From NCBI RefSeq assembly GCF_900104475.1, contig NZ_FNJR01000013.1:111383-175382 (forward strand): DNA of 64,000 nt, written 5' to 3'. The notes beneath the pieces are model-generated. The model saw only the letters and a program-made list of their open reading frames with translations, was not told the DNA's origin and did not search any database. A program made the position numbers and the translations under genes. The DNA comes from Actinopolyspora xinjiangensis (lineage in GTDB: Bacteria > Actinomycetota > Actinomycetes > Mycobacteriales > Pseudonocardiaceae). Shown here piece by piece: positions 36,718 to 44,360 of this stretch; position 1 is the stretch's first letter; every line of letters starts with the position of its first letter.

Positions 36718-38001
36718 CTACTCGCCGAACGTGCTGTTCATGCGGCGTGCCGCTTCTTCGGTGGCCGCGCGAACGTCTTCGCCGGTGGCGATCCGTTGCG
36801 CCATCGTCGGCAGGATCTCCTGCGCGTCGATCTCGGACCACGCCGGAGTGCTCGGCACGAATCGGGTTCCCGCCTGCAGGGTCTCGATGAAGGGCTCTAC
36901 GGCGGGGTCGTCGGCGGCGACCTTGTCCTGGACGTCCTCGAAGGTGGGAAGATAGCTCATCGCCTCGTACATCTCGCGCTGGTACTTCTTGCCCGCCAGC
37001 ACTTTGATGAACTCCTGGGCCAGCGTGGAGTGGTTCGAGGAGCGCATCACACCGAGCAGGTTCCCGCCCGCGAAGGCCGGCGCGACCGAACCGGGCTTCC
37101 GCCCCGGCAAGGGGATCACGTCGTAGTCGTCGCCCGCGGCTCCCTCGTCGACAGCGGTGCGGTTGAAGTCGCCGCCGATCGTCATGGCCGCCTTGCCGCC
37201 GGCGAAGGCCTGCACGCTCTCGGTCCCGGTCATCTGGGAGCACTGGTCGGGTGGACAGATCGACGGGTCGAGTAGTCGGGTGTAGGTGCGGATGCCTCGG
37301 CGGGCGGCCTCGGTGTCGACGGCGGATCGCCACGAACCGTCCTCGCGTTCGGCGAGTTCACCGCCGAAGGCCCAGACGAACGGCATCATCGCGTAGGTGT
37401 ACTTGCCCCCGGCCGCGATACCGTACATGTCCGGCCGCTGCGAACGGATCGTACGAGCCGTCTCCACGAGTTCGTCGAGAGTGCGCGGTGGTTCGAGGCC
37501 CATATCCTCGAAAACGTCGGTGCGGTAGTACAACGCCCTCACGCCGGTGAACCAGGGGACGCCGTAGATCTTGCCGTCCGCTTTCGCGGTGTCCAGCACC
37601 GAATCGGACAGGTCGGAGGCGGCGGGCCAGTTCTCGACCATGCCAGTGAGGTCCGACATCCCGCCCGCCGCTACGTAGCTGGCGAGGTCGGTGTTGCCGA
37701 ACTCCGCGACGTCGGGGGCGCTGGAAGGGTCGTTGAAAGCTCCGGTGAATCGTTCCGATCGTGTGTCCACAGCGATATAGCGGACATCGACGGTGACGTC
37801 CTCGTGATCGCTCTCGAACTCCCGCACCGCGGCGTCGACCACTTCTTCCTTCGGCTCCCGATTGGCCTCGTCGAACAACCAGACCCGGAGGGTTCCTGTC
37901 CGGCTGTCCTCACCGGAGCCGGACTGGTCGACCTGCGGTGGGCCACATCCCACCAGCAACGTGGCCGTGATCGTGGCGGTGGCTAATTTCCAGAACCGCA
38001 T
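36718..38001 (-). CDS. Sugar-binding lipoprotein of ABC transporter (DasA-like)
   Basis: A 427-residue extracytoplasmic binding protein with a short signal peptide and lipobox LVGC (Cys19). It has the two-lobe family 1 fold, including TLRVWLFDEANREPKEEVVDA, GKIYGVPWFTGVRALYYRTDVF and FAGGKAAMTIGGDFNR. It should bind a di- or oligosaccharide; the GH20 enzyme at the operon end suggests N,N'-diacetylchitobiose or muropeptide amino sugars. GGAGG sits five bases before the ATG. Upstream are an inverted repeat (38010-38028) and a dre-like palindrome (38084-38095). Confidence 0.9.
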   Translation of the reverse strand: MRFWKLATATITATLLVGCGPPQVDQSGSGEDSRTGTLRVWLFDEANREPKEEVVDAAVREFESDHEDVTVDVRYIAVDTRSERFTGAFNDPSSAPDVAEFGNTDLASYVAAGGMSDLTGMVENWPAASDLSDSVLDTAKADGKIYGVPWFTGVRALYYRTDVFEDMGLEPPRTLDELVETARTIRSQRPDMYGIAAGGKYTYAMMPFVWAFGGELAEREDGSWRSAVDTEAARRGIRTYTRLLDPSICPPDQCSQMTGTESVQAFAGGKAAMTIGGDFNRTAVDEGAAGDDYDVIPLPGRKPGSVAPAFAGGNLLGVMRSSNHSTLAQEFIKVLAGKKYQREMYEAMSYLPTFEDVQDKVAADDPAVEPFIETLQAGTRFVPSTPAWSEIDAQEILPTMAQRIATGEDVRAATEEAARRMNSTFGE

Positions 38002-38009
38002 GACACCTC

Positions 38010-38028
38010 CGTTGCTTTTCGTGCAACG
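38010..38028. promoter_or_regulatory. Inverted repeat operator candidate before the binding-protein gene
   Basis: CGTTGC (38010-38015) and GCAACG (38023-38028) are exact complements with seven bases between. The site abuts the Shine-Dalgarno of the binding-lipoprotein gene. The inner TTGC-N7-GCAA recurs at the same distance before the PLP enzyme gene at 42745-42759. Confidence 0.5.
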
Positions 38029-38083
38029 TCTGTTCTGGTATGTGCAATGTGGTCGATGCTAGGTGGGCAGGGGAGCGTACACA

Positions 38084-38095
38084 AGGTCTAGACCT
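38084..38095. promoter_or_regulatory. Candidate DasR-binding (dre) site
   Basis: AGGTCTAGACCT is a perfect 12-base palindrome about 85 bases upstream of the binding-lipoprotein start. It differs from the Streptomyces dre core TGGTCTAGACCA only at its outermost pair. DasR is the GntR-family repressor released by glucosamine-6-phosphate or GlcNAc-6-phosphate and controls dasABC there. The dasR gene is not in this window. Confidence 0.65.
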
Positions 38096-38224
38096 GCAGG
38101 AGTCCATCGCGGATCGAACCGCGTCGGCCGAGCACGTGCACTGAACGTGCTTTCCCCGGTTCCGGAGGGGACGCTCATCGTCGAGCGTGCGGGGCGGGAA
38201 CGTGGCGGGTGCCGTCCTTCGCGG

Positions 38225-38255
38225 TCGGCCCCGCCGCGCCGTCCGGCGGGGCCGA
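38225..38255 (-). terminator. Hairpin after the lactonase gene
   Basis: TCGGCCCCGCC (38225-38235) pairs exactly with GGCGGGGCCGA (38245-38255) around a nine-base loop, 48 bases past the lactonase stop on the minus strand. It probably isolates the transporter operon from upstream transcription. Confidence 0.65.
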
Positions 38256-38302
38256 ACTCTCCGCCGTCGCTTCCGCGTCGAGCACCCGCACGATGAGGTC
38301 GG

Positions 38303-39433
38303 CTACAGCGCCACCATCGCCACACCGGGGGCCATCACCGTGTCGACCACCGGACGCAGTTCGCCCGTGACCGTGTCACGCGGCAGGCGGGTCACCGTGC
38401 CCGAGTTCTGGTTGGCCACGTAGAGCCAACGGCCGCTGCCGTCGAGTGTGCAGTGCCGCGGCCAGGCCCCACCAGTGCCGATCGTGCCCACCAGGCGCAG
38501 TCGTGTTCCCCGATCGCACACCTCGAAGTGGGCGACTTCGTCGTCACCCCGGTTCGTGACGTAGCAGTCCCCCGCGGCTGTCACGACTACCTCGGCGGGA
38601 TAGTTCTCCCCCTCGGCTCCTCTCGGTCGGGTGCTGACGCTCCCACCCGGTTCGAAGGTGCCCGTCGCGGCGTCCCACGCCAGTACTGTCACCGTGCTGG
38701 CCAGTTCGTTTACCAGGTACGCGTGCCCACCGTCGGGGCGGAAGGCCAGATGACGCGGTCCGCTCCCGGCGGACACGGACAGCCGCTGGTTCTCCCGCAG
38801 CTTGCCGGATTCGAGGTCGAGTCGGTAGGTGAACACCGCGTCCGCACCGAGGTCGACCGCGACGACCCACCACCCGCTCGGATCGGTCAGGACCTGGTGG
38901 GCGTGCGGCGCGCGCTGCTCCGAGGAGTGCCGAACCAGATCGGTCGACTCCCCGATCCCTCCGTCCGGCCGCAGCCGGTGGACCACGACGGTTCCGTCGG
39001 TGTAGTTGGCCGTCAGCAGAAAGCGCCCGCTGGGGTGCACGCTGAGGTGGGTGGGGCCGGCACCCCGGCTGGAGCGGGTGTTCAGGATCCTGGGGTTTCG
39101 CGGGTCGCGCAGGCTCAGCGCCGTCACCGAGCCCTCCGGGACCAGTTCGTTGGTGGCGTAGAGCACGTGGCGGTTCGGGGAGAACGCCAGCCATGACGCG
39201 TCGGGAATCCCCTCGACCGGGTGGGTTGGTCGCAGCTCTCCCGTCCCCAGGTCGTGGGCGGCCACGTCGAACCCCCTGCCGGGCGGGTCGGTCCAGCTGA
39301 AACTGCCGAGGTAGGCGGGTCTGAGGTGGCCCTCCATCCGCGCCGCCGCGGAACCGGGCAGTACCGCGGCGGCGGTGCCCGCGGCGCCCAGCGAGGCCAG
39401 TAACGTACGCCGGCTCAACGGATTCGCTGACAT
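38303..39433 (-). CDS. Tat-exported lactonase-family beta-propeller protein
   Basis: 376 residues. The N-terminus has a twin-arginine signal (SRRTLLASLGAAGTAAAVL) ending near AAA at residue 31. The rest is a seven-bladed propeller of the bacterial 6-phosphogluconolactonase-like family, with repeated blades such as GAGPTHLSVHPSGRFLLTANY, GSGPRHLAFRPDGGHAYLVNE and GAWPRHCTLDGSGRWLYVANQ. An exported copy is unlikely to serve the pentose phosphate pathway; hydrolysis of an extracellular sugar lactone is possible. GGAGAG precedes the ATG. A dre-like site lies 110 bases upstream. Confidence 0.85.
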   Translation of the reverse strand: MSANPLSRRTLLASLGAAGTAAAVLPGSAAARMEGHLRPAYLGSFSWTDPPGRGFDVAAHDLGTGELRPTHPVEGIPDASWLAFSPNRHVLYATNELVPEGSVTALSLRDPRNPRILNTRSSRGAGPTHLSVHPSGRFLLTANYTDGTVVVHRLRPDGGIGESTDLVRHSSEQRAPHAHQVLTDPSGWWVVAVDLGADAVFTYRLDLESGKLRENQRLSVSAGSGPRHLAFRPDGGHAYLVNELASTVTVLAWDAATGTFEPGGSVSTRPRGAEGENYPAEVVVTAAGDCYVTNRGDDEVAHFEVCDRGTRLRLVGTIGTGGAWPRHCTLDGSGRWLYVANQNSGTVTRLPRDTVTGELRPVVDTVMAPGVAMVAL

Positions 39434-39542
39434 GACTCTCCTGTTCTCCGTTCGGCGCCCGGAGTGGACACCGGAGGTGGGGTCCGGGCGCCGTCTGGGG
39501 GAGGCGATCTTCGTCGCCTCAGTCTGCCCCAGCTCGCCGGGG

Positions 39543-39554
39543 TGGACTAGACCA
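39543..39554. promoter_or_regulatory. Second dre-like site, upstream of the lactonase gene
   Basis: TGGACTAGACCA differs by one base from the dre core TGGTCTAGACCA. It lies in the 292-base gap between the D-aminoacylase stop and the lactonase start, about 110 bases before the latter. The remaining part of this gap (39434-39725) shows no gene. Confidence 0.5.
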
Positions 39555-39725
39555 AAATTCGCGATGGCGTTTTTCGGACGGACTCTTGCGTGGCGCCGGG
39601 CGAACTCGTCCGCGTGTTCGTGCGGAGCCTCAGGAACCGCCGCCGTGTCGTGACACTCGGCGCGGGAGCGCGGGGCACGGGAGTGCCGCCGGGCACCCTC
39701 CGACGGAGGGAACGGGAAACCCCGA

Positions 39726-41330
39726 TCAGTGCGGGGCGCTCGCGCCGCGCCGGAGGGCACGGCCCGGGGTGGCGTCGTTGCGTACCCCGTGTTCGAGTAC
39801 GGGGACACCGTTGACCAGCACGTGTTCGATGCCGCTCGGTAGTGCGCGCGGTTGTTCGAACGTCGCGTTGTCGCGGACCTCGTCCGGATCGAACAGCACG
39901 AGATCGGCGACCATCCCCGGACGTACGAGTCCCCGGTCGCGCAGACCCAGGCGGCGGGCCGGTGCGGAGGTCATGTGGCGGACGCATTCCGACAGGTCCA
40001 GGAGCCCCAGCTCCCGGACGTAGCGAGCCAGGTACCGGGGGAACGTTCCCCAGCCACGCGGATGCGGTCGTTCGCCGGTCAGCAGACCGTCGGTGCCGAC
40101 CGTGTGAACCCGGTGTCCCATGATGGCGCGCACGTTCTCCTCGTGACCGACGTGCATCAGGCAGGAACTGCCCAGCTCGTCGGAAAGCAGTGTGTCCAGG
40201 TAGAGCTCACCGGCAGCGACCCCGACCGATTCGGCCGCCTCCGCTATGCTCCTTCCCAGGAGGTGTCCCGTCCTGTCGGGGTGGCGCACTCCGTTGACCT
40301 CGATGACACTCCAGTCGATCGGCACGCCGTGCGCTCCGTCGGAGCCCTCCACCTCCAGTTCCCGCAGGATGCGTTCCCGGGTACTTGGGTCGGAAAGCCG
40401 CAGCAGCGTGGTCTCGACCCCACCGCCGAACACCCAGCTCGGAAGCAGTGCGTGCAGCGAGGTGCAACCGGCGAGGTAGGGGTAGGAATCCAGGGTGACG
40501 TCGACGCCCGAGTCCAGCGCCTCGTCCAGCATCCGCAGCAGTTCGGGTGCCCGCCCGCGGTTGACCTCGAAGTTCACGGTCGCGTGCGCGAGGTGCAGCG
40601 CGCAGTCGCTCTCCCGGCTGATCCCGATCATCTCCTCGTAGCCCGCCAGCGCTCCAGCCCCGTAGCTGCGGTGGTGGGGACAGTGGTAACCGCCGTGCTC
40701 GGCGACCACCTCGCACAGCGAGGCCAGTTCGGAGGTGGTGGCGTACATGCCCGGCGCGTAGGTCAGACCGGAGGACATGCCGAACGCCCCCTCGGACAGC
40801 GCCCGTGCCAGCTCCCGGCGCATCCGTCCCAGCTCCGAGTCCGAAGCGGGGCGGTTCTCCGGTCCCACGCACAGCATCCGCAGGGTGCCGTGCGGGACCA
40901 GATAGGCCGCGTTGGTGGCGATTCCGTCGTCGAGGCGATCGAGGTACTCGGCCACCGTGCGCCAGTTCCAGTCGAGATCGGGCGGGTCGCCGTTCCAGCC
41001 CGTCAGCTGTTTGCGCAGGTCCGGTAGCGTCCTGTCGTCGACGGGGGCGTAGGACAGTCCGTCCTGACCGATCACTTCCGTGGTCACCCCCTGCGCCACC
41101 TTCGCCGTGTGCCACGGATCGGTGAGCAGTGCCAGGTCGGAGTGCGCGTGCATGTCGACGAACCCGGGGGCCAGCACCAGGCCGTCGGCTTCGACGGTGC
41201 GCCTCCCGCGTGGCACGCCGGGGCGATCGACAGCCGAGACACGCCCGGACTCGATCGAGACGTCGGCTGCGTAGGCCGGGGCGCCGCTGCCGTCGACCAC
41301 CCGGGCACCGCGAATCACGATCTCGTCCAC
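39726..41330 (-). CDS. N-acyl-D-amino-acid deacylase (D-aminoacylase family)
   Basis: A 534-residue amidohydrolase releasing D-amino acids from N-acyl-D-amino acids. The metal site His61-x-His63 is in FVDMHAHSD, further ligand regions are HLAHATVNFEVN, and the catalytic Asp is in VGTDGLLTGERPHPRGWGTFPRYL. The Cys that bridges zinc in Alcaligenes D-aminoacylase (GNCG) is replaced by GQDG in this protein, so it belongs to a divergent subgroup. The start is GTG at 41330 with GGAG six bases upstream. The PLP enzyme gene lies 95 bases upstream in the same direction. Confidence 0.85.
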   Translation of the reverse strand: MDEIVIRGARVVDGSGAPAYAADVSIESGRVSAVDRPGVPRGRRTVEADGLVLAPGFVDMHAHSDLALLTDPWHTAKVAQGVTTEVIGQDGLSYAPVDDRTLPDLRKQLTGWNGDPPDLDWNWRTVAEYLDRLDDGIATNAAYLVPHGTLRMLCVGPENRPASDSELGRMRRELARALSEGAFGMSSGLTYAPGMYATTSELASLCEVVAEHGGYHCPHHRSYGAGALAGYEEMIGISRESDCALHLAHATVNFEVNRGRAPELLRMLDEALDSGVDVTLDSYPYLAGCTSLHALLPSWVFGGGVETTLLRLSDPSTRERILRELEVEGSDGAHGVPIDWSVIEVNGVRHPDRTGHLLGRSIAEAAESVGVAAGELYLDTLLSDELGSSCLMHVGHEENVRAIMGHRVHTVGTDGLLTGERPHPRGWGTFPRYLARYVRELGLLDLSECVRHMTSAPARRLGLRDRGLVRPGMVADLVLFDPDEVRDNATFEQPRALPSGIEHVLVNGVPVLEHGVRNDATPGRALRRGASAPH

Positions 41331-41425
41331 ACTCGACTCCGTTCTGTCGGGAGTTGTTCCTCGACCGGGGACCGGTTCGGCGGATCGTTCACCGCCTCGG
41401 AAAGCGCCCGTCGCGGTCGCCGGGG

Positions 41426-42733
41426 TCAGAAGAAAGTGCGCACCAGGTCGATGACCTCCGTACCATCGACCAGCGGTACGAGTTGCCACTTGTCGAAAGT
41501 CGTGCAGGGGTGCGAGAGGCCGCACTCCACCCAGTCCCCCACGGCGATCCCGGAGTCGGAGGGCACCGACATGAAGGCGTGCTGGTCCGCCAGCTCGGTG
41601 ATGCGCGAGGCGGTCAGTGGGCGCGTGGTGCCGTCCCGCGCCAGCAGGGTGCGCGGCTGGGGTGGTTCCTGGTCGAAGGACGCGTCCCGCCTGCCCAGGG
41701 TGAGCAACGCCAGCCCGGGATCGGGGCGGGAGATCACCTGGGCGAGGATCCGCATGGCGGCCCGGAAGGGCTGCTCGGGTCCCGCCAGGCGGTGGGCGCG
41801 TCCGAACGGGGACATGGTGCGGTACAGGCCGTGGTCATGGGTGATGTACGAACCGCTCCGCAGCACGGGAATCACCGGCCGGTCCAGTTCCCACGGTGCG
41901 GTGAGGGCCTCGGCGACCTGGTCGAAGTAGGAACTTCCACCCGCCGTCACGATGATTCTCCCGGCATCGTCGAACATGCCGACCTCGGCGATGCGCGTGA
42001 CCGTTTCGCGTATTCCCGCCAGGTAGGTGTCCACCGCGGTCAGATCCTCGTCACTGAGATCGTGCGAGATCGCCCCCTCGTAGCCGCTGACGCCCACCAG
42101 CCGCAGCACGGGGCTCGCCGCGACGGCGCGTGCGACCTCGACCGCCTCCGCGACGGTTCTGGCACCGGTGCGGCCGTGCTCTCCGCCGAGCTCCACGAGC
42201 ACGTCGACGGGACGTCGTGGCCGTTCCTGCGCGAGGACTTCGGTCATCAGGCGCACGCCCGCCACGGAGTCCACCCAGCACCCGAACGAGAATCCCGGAT
42301 CCGCGTCCAGTTCCCCGGCCAGCCAGCGCAGCCCGCTCACGTCGACCAACTGGTTGGCCAGTAGCACCCGACTTACCCCGAACGCGCGGTAGACCCTGAG
42401 CTGACTGATGGTGGCCGCGGTCATCGCCCAAGCGCCGTATTCCAGCTGCCGCTGGAACAGCTGTGGAGCCATGGTCGTCTTGCCGTGCGGTGCCAACAGC
42501 ACCCCCCGGTCCGCGCACCACTCGGCCATCGTCGCCAGGTTGTGTTCCAGAGTCGGTCGGTCCAATAGCAGCAACGGACCCACGAAACCGTTCCGGGTGA
42601 TGTCGGGGCGGGCCCGGAGGAACTCGGCGATCGTGCTTCCGAACGCTTCGGACGGCATCCCCTTGAAGCGCCAGTCGATCCGTTCGTCGTGAAGGGCTTC
42701 GACCTCGGCCCGGTCCATCGTCGCTGCCCGCAC
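41426..42733 (-). CDS. D-serine dehydratase/D-threonine aldolase-like PLP enzyme
   Basis: 435 residues with an alanine-racemase-type N-terminal barrel and a C-terminal D-serine-dehydratase-like domain carrying metal-ligand-type motifs (SHPCTTFDKW). The PLP lysine is K85 in LLAPHGKTTMAP. Such enzymes deaminate D-serine or cleave D-threonine and similar beta-hydroxy D-amino acids. The start is GTG at 42733, chosen for GGAG five bases before it over ATG at 42718. It lies just before the D-aminoacylase gene, which would supply free D-amino acids, and opposite IclR and RidA genes; RidA removes the reactive enamine such an enzyme makes. Confidence 0.85.
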   Translation of the reverse strand: MRAATMDRAEVEALHDERIDWRFKGMPSEAFGSTIAEFLRARPDITRNGFVGPLLLLDRPTLEHNLATMAEWCADRGVLLAPHGKTTMAPQLFQRQLEYGAWAMTAATISQLRVYRAFGVSRVLLANQLVDVSGLRWLAGELDADPGFSFGCWVDSVAGVRLMTEVLAQERPRRPVDVLVELGGEHGRTGARTVAEAVEVARAVAASPVLRLVGVSGYEGAISHDLSDEDLTAVDTYLAGIRETVTRIAEVGMFDDAGRIIVTAGGSSYFDQVAEALTAPWELDRPVIPVLRSGSYITHDHGLYRTMSPFGRAHRLAGPEQPFRAAMRILAQVISRPDPGLALLTLGRRDASFDQEPPQPRTLLARDGTTRPLTASRITELADQHAFMSVPSDSGIAVGDWVECGLSHPCTTFDKWQLVPLVDGTEVIDLVRTFF

Positions 42734-42744
42734 CAGATCTCCAA

Positions 42745-42770
42745 TTGCGTTCAGTGCAACTGATATTGCA
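42745..42770. promoter_or_regulatory. Cluster of TTGC/GCAA repeats between PLP enzyme and IclR genes
   Basis: TTGC-N7-GCAA (42745-42759) overlaps TGCAA-N6-TTGCA (42755-42770); a further TTGC follows at 42775. It sits 12 bases before the PLP enzyme start. This is a likely operator for the divergent IclR-type regulator. A GTCTAG core (42788-42793) nearby is a weak dre resemblance. Confidence 0.55.
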
Positions 42771-42916
42771 TATATTGCTAGGATGTTGTCTAGCACCCAG
42801 CGTGATGGCCGTCAACGGAACCGGTTCCGGGGGATCGCCTCACTCACCGGCGCGGTCTGTTCGCGGTGTGACGTCGGCCGGTGAGAGTGGACAACGGGAG
42901 CGAGAGGGGCCGCGTG

Positions 42917-43669
42917 ATGAGTCAGAGCCTGCGGCGCGGACTCGCGCTGTTGACCGAGTTGGCCGAAGGACCCCGCAACCTCGACCAGCTCGCCGAGGCG
43001 GTCGGAGTGCACAAGTCCACCGCGATGCGGTTGTTGCGCTCGCTGGAGGCGGACAGGTTCGTCAAACGCTCCGACACGCACCACTACCGGCTCGGGAGCG
43101 CCCTGTTCGAACTCGCCGATCGCGCCCTGGACGAGATCGACGTGCGGGACACGGCTCGTCCCCACCTACTCGAACTGGGGGAGAGCACCGGGCACACCGT
43201 CCACCTCGCGGTCCGCGAGAACGACCAGGTCGTCTACGTGGACAAGGTGGACAGTACCCACGCGGTGCGGATGTACTCCCGCGTGGGAGCACGGGCACCG
43301 CTGCACTGCACCGCGGTGGGAAAGGTGCTGCTCTCCGAGCTCGAACCCGTACAGCGTCGGGAGCTCGTCACCGCGTTGGACCGCCCCGCACTCACGGACA
43401 GCACCATCACCGATCCAGCGGAGTTGCTGGCCGAACTGGACCGGGTCTCACGGTCCGGTTATGCGGTCGACCGCGGCGAACACGAGGATTTCGTGCACTG
43501 CATAGCCGCCGGAGTGCGCGATCCCCGCGGTGAGATCGTCGCCGCCGTGTCGCTGTCGACGCCGAAAGTGCTCCTCGACCTCGACGGGCTGCTCGGGTTG
43601 ACCGGCGAACTGTCCCACACCTGCGACCGTGTCTCGTTCGAGCTCGGTTGGCAGCCACAGGATCACTGA
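42917..43669 (+). CDS. IclR-family transcriptional regulator
   Basis: A 250-residue regulator. The N-terminal winged helix-turn-helix covers about residues 3-60 (LDQLAEAVGVHKSTAMRLLRSLEADRFV). The C-terminal effector domain includes HLAVRENDQVVYVDKVDS, APLHCTAVGKVLLSEL and the SGYAVDRGEHEDFVHCIAAGV ligand-pocket segment. ATG at 42917 starts four residues before the first helix; GAGAGGGG lies upstream. It is divergent from the PLP enzyme and D-aminoacylase genes and co-directional with ridA 25 bases later, so it is the probable local regulator. Confidence 0.9.
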   Translation: MSQSLRRGLALLTELAEGPRNLDQLAEAVGVHKSTAMRLLRSLEADRFVKRSDTHHYRLGSALFELADRALDEIDVRDTARPHLLELGESTGHTVHLAVRENDQVVYVDKVDSTHAVRMYSRVGARAPLHCTAVGKVLLSELEPVQRRELVTALDRPALTDSTITDPAELLAELDRVSRSGYAVDRGEHEDFVHCIAAGVRDPRGEIVAAVSLSTPKVLLDLDGLLGLTGELSHTCDRVSFELGWQPQDH

Positions 43670-43694
43670 ACCCCTCTCGAACAGGAGGAGACGA

Positions 43695-44084
43695 ATGTCG
43701 CGGACCGTCGTGACGACTTCCAACGCCCCCACCCCACCGGCGGGAGTTCCGCTCTCGCAGGCGGTGTGCAAGGGCAACCTGGTGCAGGTGTCCGGCCAGA
43801 CCGGGGTGGATCCCGCCACCGGCCGCCCGGTCTCCGACTCCGTCGCGGAGCAGACCGAGCAGGCGCTGCGCAACGTCTTCGCCATCCTGGAGGAGGCGGG
43901 AGCCGGGGTGGAGGATGTGCTCATGCTGCGGGTCTACCTCACCGACGTGACCCATTTCGCGGAGATGAACCAGACCTACGCCCGTGTGGTCGGAGAACCC
44001 TACCCGGCGCGAACCACGGTCTACGTGGGCTTGCCGCCCCACCTGCTCGTCGAGATCGACGCGTTGGCCGTGCGTGGGCAGTGA
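43695..44084 (+). CDS. ridA: RidA-family enamine/imine deaminase
   Basis: A 129-residue trimeric YjgF/YER057c/UK114 protein that hydrolyses reactive enamines and imines such as 2-aminoacrylate. VQVSGQTGVDPATG, QALRNVFAILEEAGAGVEDVLMLRVYLTD and the active-site RTTVYVGLP (catalytic Arg) are present. GGAGGAG lies five bases before the ATG. Its place beside a PLP-dependent D-amino-acid deaminase fits removal of that enzyme's unstable product. Confidence 0.9.
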   Translation: MSRTVVTTSNAPTPPAGVPLSQAVCKGNLVQVSGQTGVDPATGRPVSDSVAEQTEQALRNVFAILEEAGAGVEDVLMLRVYLTDVTHFAEMNQTYARVVGEPYPARTTVYVGLPPHLLVEIDALAVRGQ

Positions 44085-44138
44085 GGCGGTTCGCCTCCGA
44101 GGGGGCGGTGTCCGCCGAGACCGGCGCGGAACTCGGCC

Positions 44139-44154
44139 CGCCCCGTCCGGGGCG
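44139..44154 (+). terminator. Hairpin after ridA
   Basis: CGCCCCG (44139-44145) and CGGGGCG (44148-44154) form a tight stem 55 bases after the ridA stop, preceded by a smaller GGCGG-tgt-CCGCC (44104-44116). Weak terminator candidate; no T-tract. Confidence 0.4.
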
Positions 44155-44347
44155 CCCGGCTGCGTTGCCGGTGGGATGTCGGTCCCGCCGCCCGGCCGCG
44201 CCGGTTCGGTGTGCGGAGACGGCGCGATCACCGCGGGGCTGCCCCACCATGAGAGGCGGAGTCACTTCCGTGCTCATGGGCTCCTCGCGCGTGTGCTCCG
44301 CCGCGTCCGCGCTCCGCCGTTCTCATCTTTTTCTTAGCCTCGGGCGT

Positions 44348-44353
44348 CAGACT
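44348..44353 (+). promoter_or_regulatory. CAGACT -10 box giving a leaderless start
   Basis: CAGACT lies seven bases before the ATG of the VanJ-like gene, the spacing seen for leaderless mRNAs in actinobacteria. No Shine-Dalgarno is present between them, and no good -35 is seen. Confidence 0.4.
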
Positions 44354-44360
44354 GTCCGGG

